Part shown: positions 28,342 to 31,520 of the stretch, piece by piece
How positions within the stretch are numbered: position 1 is the first letter of the stretch
Layout of the letters: each line of letters begins with the position of its first letter
Origin: Hondaea fermentalgiana
Lineage: Eukaryota > Sar > Bigyra > Thraustochytrida > Thraustochytriidae
Reading direction: 5' to 3'
NCBI GenBank assembly: GCA_014084085.1
Contig: NPFB01000100.1
Span: 105,569-137,088 of the forward strand
DNA: 31,520 bases
Notes under the pieces: model-generated
Told to the model about the DNA's origin: nothing
Seen by the model: the letters and a program-made list of their open reading frames with translations, nothing else
Databases searched by the model: none
Made by a program: the position numbers and the translations under genes

Positions 28342-28557
28342 GGCGCCGCGGACCACCCACGCGGCTGTGCTGCAGTTCTGGATCTACGACCACGACGTCG
28401 TGCCCGACCTCGTCGCGCGGAGCGAGCGAGCAAAGGAGCGAGCGAGCGAGCGAGGGCGCAGCGCGCAGAGCAGCGAAGAGGCTTCGCGCGCCCGTGTCTC
28501 GGCGCGGCGCCGGGGCCGGCGAGGAGGAGATCGAGAGAGCTCTCTGGCTTGGGCAAG
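28342..28557. promoter_or_regulatory. 216-bp bidirectional promoter
   Basis: The PEX1-like gene (minus) and the LYRM7-like gene (plus) start only 216 bp apart and diverge, so this interval must drive both. It contains two GAGC tetranucleotide runs (28419-28455) and a very GC-rich stretch before the LYRM7-like ATG. No TATA box is visible. Confidence 0.6.
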
Positions 28558-28935
28558 ATGCAAAAGGCCGCGGTCGTGCAGGGCTACCGGCGGCTGCTGC
28601 GCGCGCGCGGCAAGCTCTTTAACGGAGACTCGCGCGCGTTGCGGGAGTCGCAGGTCGCGCTGCGAGCCGCCTTCGAGGTGAATCGCCACGAGGCGGATGC
28701 GAACCGCATCAATGACATGATCAAGGACATTGGCGAGGCCGAAGATATGATGCTCCACGGTCTCGTCCAGGCTCGCCTGAACGAGCGCGGGAACTACGAA
28801 ATGCAGGATGTCAAGCCCGTCGATCTCGGCAGCGGAGAATTCCAGCCCATCGACCCCGCAGAGCTCGAGGAGCAGCAGCGTGGAGACAGGTCTGGCATTA
28901 TTAGCTCGAGCAAGGACAAGCCGAGCTCAAACTGA
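28558..28935 (+). CDS. LYR-motif complex III assembly factor (LYRM7/MZM1-like)
   Basis: The 125-residue product fits the LYRM7/MZM1 group, mitochondrial matrix chaperones that stabilise the Rieske iron-sulfur protein before its insertion into complex III. The N-terminus shows the LYR-like YRRLLRARGKLF (10-21), with the Tyr and downstream conserved Phe of the family. ALRAAFEVNRHEAD (about 34-47) and LVQARLNERGNYEM (about 68-81) correspond to the typical EF..NR...D and NI.QA..NE.GNY segments. The length is normal. The final ~40 residues are polar and low in conservation. The start is the first ATG after the bidirectional promoter; an upstream extension lacks an ATG. A different LYR protein is possible but the RNERGNY-type ending favours MZM1. 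Confidence 0.85.
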   Translation: MQKAAVVQGYRRLLRARGKLFNGDSRALRESQVALRAAFEVNRHEADANRINDMIKDIGEAEDMMLHGLVQARLNERGNYEMQDVKPVDLGSGEFQPIDPAELEEQQRGDRSGIISSSKDKPSSN

Positions 28936-29449
28936 TTTGCTCGATTGATCGACCGCAACATGCTGCGGCCACTCGGCAACAAAGGCGCTGGCGCTGCTTG
29001 CCTGGCCAGACCATATGCACAGTCGCGATGCATCTCCCTTTTCGAAAGTTTTTCGACGAAAAGAGATGTGCTGTGCTTGGTGAACGCGCTCGTTGAACCA
29101 CCTCACCGAGTCTTTACAGGATGAGGCCAACCAAGCTGAGAGGTTTCGTTTGACCACACCACGCCATGATGCTGAGTGATGAAAGTAGTACACAATGAAC
29201 ACATTTGATGACGGACACAAGTAAAGCAGAAGAAGGAGAAGAAGGAGAAGAAGAAGAAGAAGAAGAAGAAGAAGAAGAAGAGGATAAAATGGGGGCATGC
29301 CGCCACTTGATAGTAAAGAGGTATGTTTTTTTTCTTGAATCCAAACGTTATAGGCCTATGTGGCTTGCTTGTTCTTTACATAAAAGGAAACGTCTTGACC
29401 AGGGAGCGATCAGTTCGAAGGGTGAAAAAAAAATCAGGCTTATCTCACG
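28936..29449. other. Convergent 3' spacer (LYRM7-like / Pan3)
   Basis: Both flanking genes end here. It holds a purine GAA/GGA array (29228-29283) and AT-rich DNA after it, including a poly-T run (about 29324-29333). I see no gene. Confidence 0.6.
29228..29283. repeat. (GAA)n purine microsatellite
   Basis: An almost pure GAA array with a few GGA interruptions. It is a homopurine tract able in principle to form triplex DNA, located between two converging 3' ends. Confidence 0.9.
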
Positions 29450-31030
29450 TCAGTACATTTGATGATGCGCGTAGGGATTTGCGGCGGCGTGACCCGCAGC
29501 GGCAGCAGCGGCATACGGATTGCCGCTGCCAGCACCAGCCTGGTGAGCGTAGGTCATGTGGCCAGGATGCATCATGGGGCCGCGTCGGCCAGGCATGCCG
29601 CCCACGGCTGCAGCCTGCGCTGCCGCAAAGCCCTGTGCCGGCTTGGGCGGCCCACCGGCCATCTTGAGCTGAAAATACTGCGAGGAGCGGTGCGCCTCGT
29701 GCAACTCCACAAAGGCCTCGTCGATGCACTTGCGGACGTCTGCATAGGTGACCATGAGAATGGAGCGGCCGTCCCGGCTGTTGAGCAAGATCTTTTCCAT
29801 GGAACCAACGTCTAGCTTTTGCAGACAAGTGACAATGTGACCGATATCCAGCCACGGTTTGCCGTCGTCTGTGGTTTGGTGAAAGACGTAGTCGCGGAAG
29901 AGCTTGATAATGTAGCGGTCGCCCGTCTCGGCCCATGACGCAGACTCAGACTTGCCGTACTCGGGCCGCTCCGTGACGAGGTTGATCTTGAACAAGAGTC
30001 GATTCAGCCGGCTCGTTTCGAGCTGCTTGCACAGCTGCTCCTCCAAGGCGTCCGAGTGGCTATACATTTCGTCTAGCTCCGAAAGCAGCCCGCGCGAGCA
30101 CAGACCCAACATGTCGTACACCGTGCAGGACTTGTGAAGCGGGAGCGCCACCATGGTGGTGAACTCCTTCGAGTACCGCGACGAGACAAAGTCGACGGCA
30201 TCCTGCCAGCTGTCCTTGACTTGCGTCGACATGCAGGCCAGCATAAGCATGAGCTTGGAGACGGCTTGAACATCCTCTAGCACGTGTTTTTCCTCGGTGT
30301 CGGAGAAGGGGCCCTCTACAACATGCATGAGTCCCGAGCACGCCACCCGGACCCGGTTCCGCCCGGTGAGAAGTACTGTGTGCGGGGAAATGCCACCTCG
30401 GAAAGAGACCTTTTGCTCGTGCGTTGCGCGCAGCGCAGACAATAGCTGCACAGCCAAGGACCACAAAATGTTTTCTGGCAGCGCATTCGACATGCTTCGT
30501 GCGTTGACATAGTCGTGCAGGGTTTGCGCGCCTGGCCAGTAGTCATGCACCAAGAAGACGGCGCGCTGGTGCACAAACGCTTGGCGCAGAGGAACCACAT
30601 TGGCGTGCCGTACACGCTTCCAGAGACCCACCGCCAGCTCGCAGCACTGCTCTAATGCCTGCACGTTGCGCATGTTGTCGATGCGCCGCAGCGCGTACAC
30701 GTGTCCGTCGCGACGGTTGACTACCTTGAAGACGCTTGTTGGATATCCGCACGAACCCGCGGCACCGCGCGTCTTGCCCGGATCGTCGAGCGGGTTCACC
30801 AGGTTGAACCACTTGGGAACCTCCTTGTTACGTGCGTCCGAGAGGGGCAGTCGCTTCATCGTCAGCTTGAGGCTGTGTGCAAAATACGAACGCAGATCGG
30901 GACTCATTTGCGTTGTACCAAACGTCCTTCGCGGCGGCAACGGTTCGCACGCCTTGCACTGAAGCCTCTCTGATTCAATCATGTACTGGCTTTGCTGCAT
31001 CTCCATCTCGTGCTCTTGCTGTTCGCGTTG

Positions 31031-31062
<32 letters not shown>

Positions 31063-31339
31063 ATGATCCGTGCTGCCCCTGGTGTTGCGGATGAAAGAAG
31101 GCCTGCTGCTGCTGCTGCTGCTGCTGCTGATGTTGCTGTTGTTGTTGATGATGATGGTGCACTTGATTCATGCCATCCTGGTCATCCGTGGACGGCAGCG
31201 ACGAGGTCGCCGACAGGGACGTCGACCCGGAGAGCGGCACGAACGAAGGCGAGTCGCTCTTTGGCACAAAGGGCGCCGAGGTCGACCTGGGCACGAAGGA
31301 CGCCGCCGAAGATTTGAGCGCCCCGGGCATTTCGTCCAT
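29450..31339 (-). CDS. PAN3: PAN2-PAN3 deadenylation complex subunit Pan3
   Basis: The 629-residue product is Pan3, the regulatory subunit that recruits the Pan2 nuclease to poly(A) through poly(A)-binding protein. The N-terminus has a PAM2-like element (Leu8...Ala12..Phe15-Val-Pro17) and two further FVP motifs at a 9-residue spacing, then a disordered His/Gln region (61-118) encoded by CAG/CAA runs. The pseudokinase domain (about 195-430) has ALRRI where kinases have the catalytic lysine, SFRGGISPHTVLL in the catalytic-loop position and CSG for DFG, so it lacks phosphotransfer residues as Pan3 does. A coiled coil (about 435-470) leads into the C-terminal knob that binds Pan2: FKINLVTERPEY, RDYVFHQTTDDGKPWLDIGH and SRDGRSILMVTYADVRKCID. 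The last ~70 residues are Ala/Gly/Pro-rich. No N-terminal CCCH zinc finger is visible. The start is the first ATG. Confidence 0.94.
31030..31160 (-). repeat. CAG/CAA repeats coding for glutamine and histidine
   Basis: Two CTG/TTG runs on the plus strand (about 31030-31062 and 31102-31147), with an ATG/GTG part at the end, encode the Gln and His tracts at residues 61-104 of Pan3. Interruptions by CAA keep the tract partly stable. Length variation between strains is likely. Confidence 0.9.
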
Positions 31340-31520
31340 CTTGTCCTCGCCGCCGCGATCTCGCGCGGGAGGCTCCGGTCGTCTCCTGGCCCCTGCTCCC
31401 GCTCCCCGCGCGCCCGCGTCTGCAGCCCCGCCCGCGGCCGAGCGGCTGGCGCGGCTGTAGCGGCGCCGCGGCAGATGAAATGGCGGGGCCCAGGCGCCTC
31501 TCCCTGCGCGCTGCGCGTGC
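31340..31520 (-). promoter_or_regulatory. Upstream region of Pan3
   Basis: The remaining 181 bases precede the Pan3 start codon and are very GC-rich. They presumably hold the 5' leader and part of the promoter. No TATA-like element is visible. Confidence 0.4.

Overview
The window is nuclear DNA from a GC-rich, intron-poor eukaryotic microbe. It carries a mitochondrial ribosomal protein with a long presequence, a Pan3 deadenylation subunit, a LYR-motif complex III assembly factor, a PEX1-like peroxisomal AAA ATPase, a FATP-type acyl-CoA synthetase and secreted multi-domain hydrolases. None of the coding regions needs an intron. Coding third positions are strongly G/C, so long antisense ORFs shadow most genes. 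The spacers hold microsatellites and polypyrimidine tracts. A labyrinthulomycete (thraustochytrid-type) stramenopile is my best guess; this is inference from gene style, not a proven assignment.

Layout. Positions 1-3750 hold no convincing gene: purine-rich and low-complexity DNA, one TATA-like element with a doubtful downstream ORF, and a 112-bp tandem repeat. A uL15m ribosomal protein gene follows (4210-5277, +), then a spacer with a diverged ~160-bp duplication. A 1046-residue secreted double-sulfatase is on the minus strand (6466-9606). A 1.9-kb divergent spacer separates it from a FATP/very-long-chain acyl-CoA synthetase (11475-13370, +). Two tail-to-head paralogues on the minus strand (13574-15943 and 16701-~19869) encode surface proteins built from GH114-like (endo-alpha-1,4-polygalactosaminidase family) domains with a C-terminal membrane anchor; the second is broken by a 100-N assembly gap. 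A gene-free spacer (19870-21542) full of simple repeats follows. Then come a membrane-anchored UPF0489/C5orf22-like protein (21543-23264, -), a BAR-like coiled-coil protein with an acidic tail (24540-25532, +), a PEX1-like double AAA ATPase (26065-28341, -), an LYRM7/MZM1-like protein (28558-28935, +) that shares a 216-bp bidirectional promoter with it, and Pan3 (29450-31339, -).

How the genes relate. Most are unlinked housekeeping functions (mitochondrial translation, complex III assembly, peroxisome/AAA, mRNA deadenylation, fatty acid activation). The centre is different: a secreted sulfatase and two GH114-like ectoenzymes could all act on extracellular sulfated or aminosugar polysaccharide. 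All three proteins carry at least one intact catalytic domain plus one domain of the same fold whose catalytic motif has been lost. This repeated active-plus-pseudoenzyme design is the most notable biological pattern in the window.
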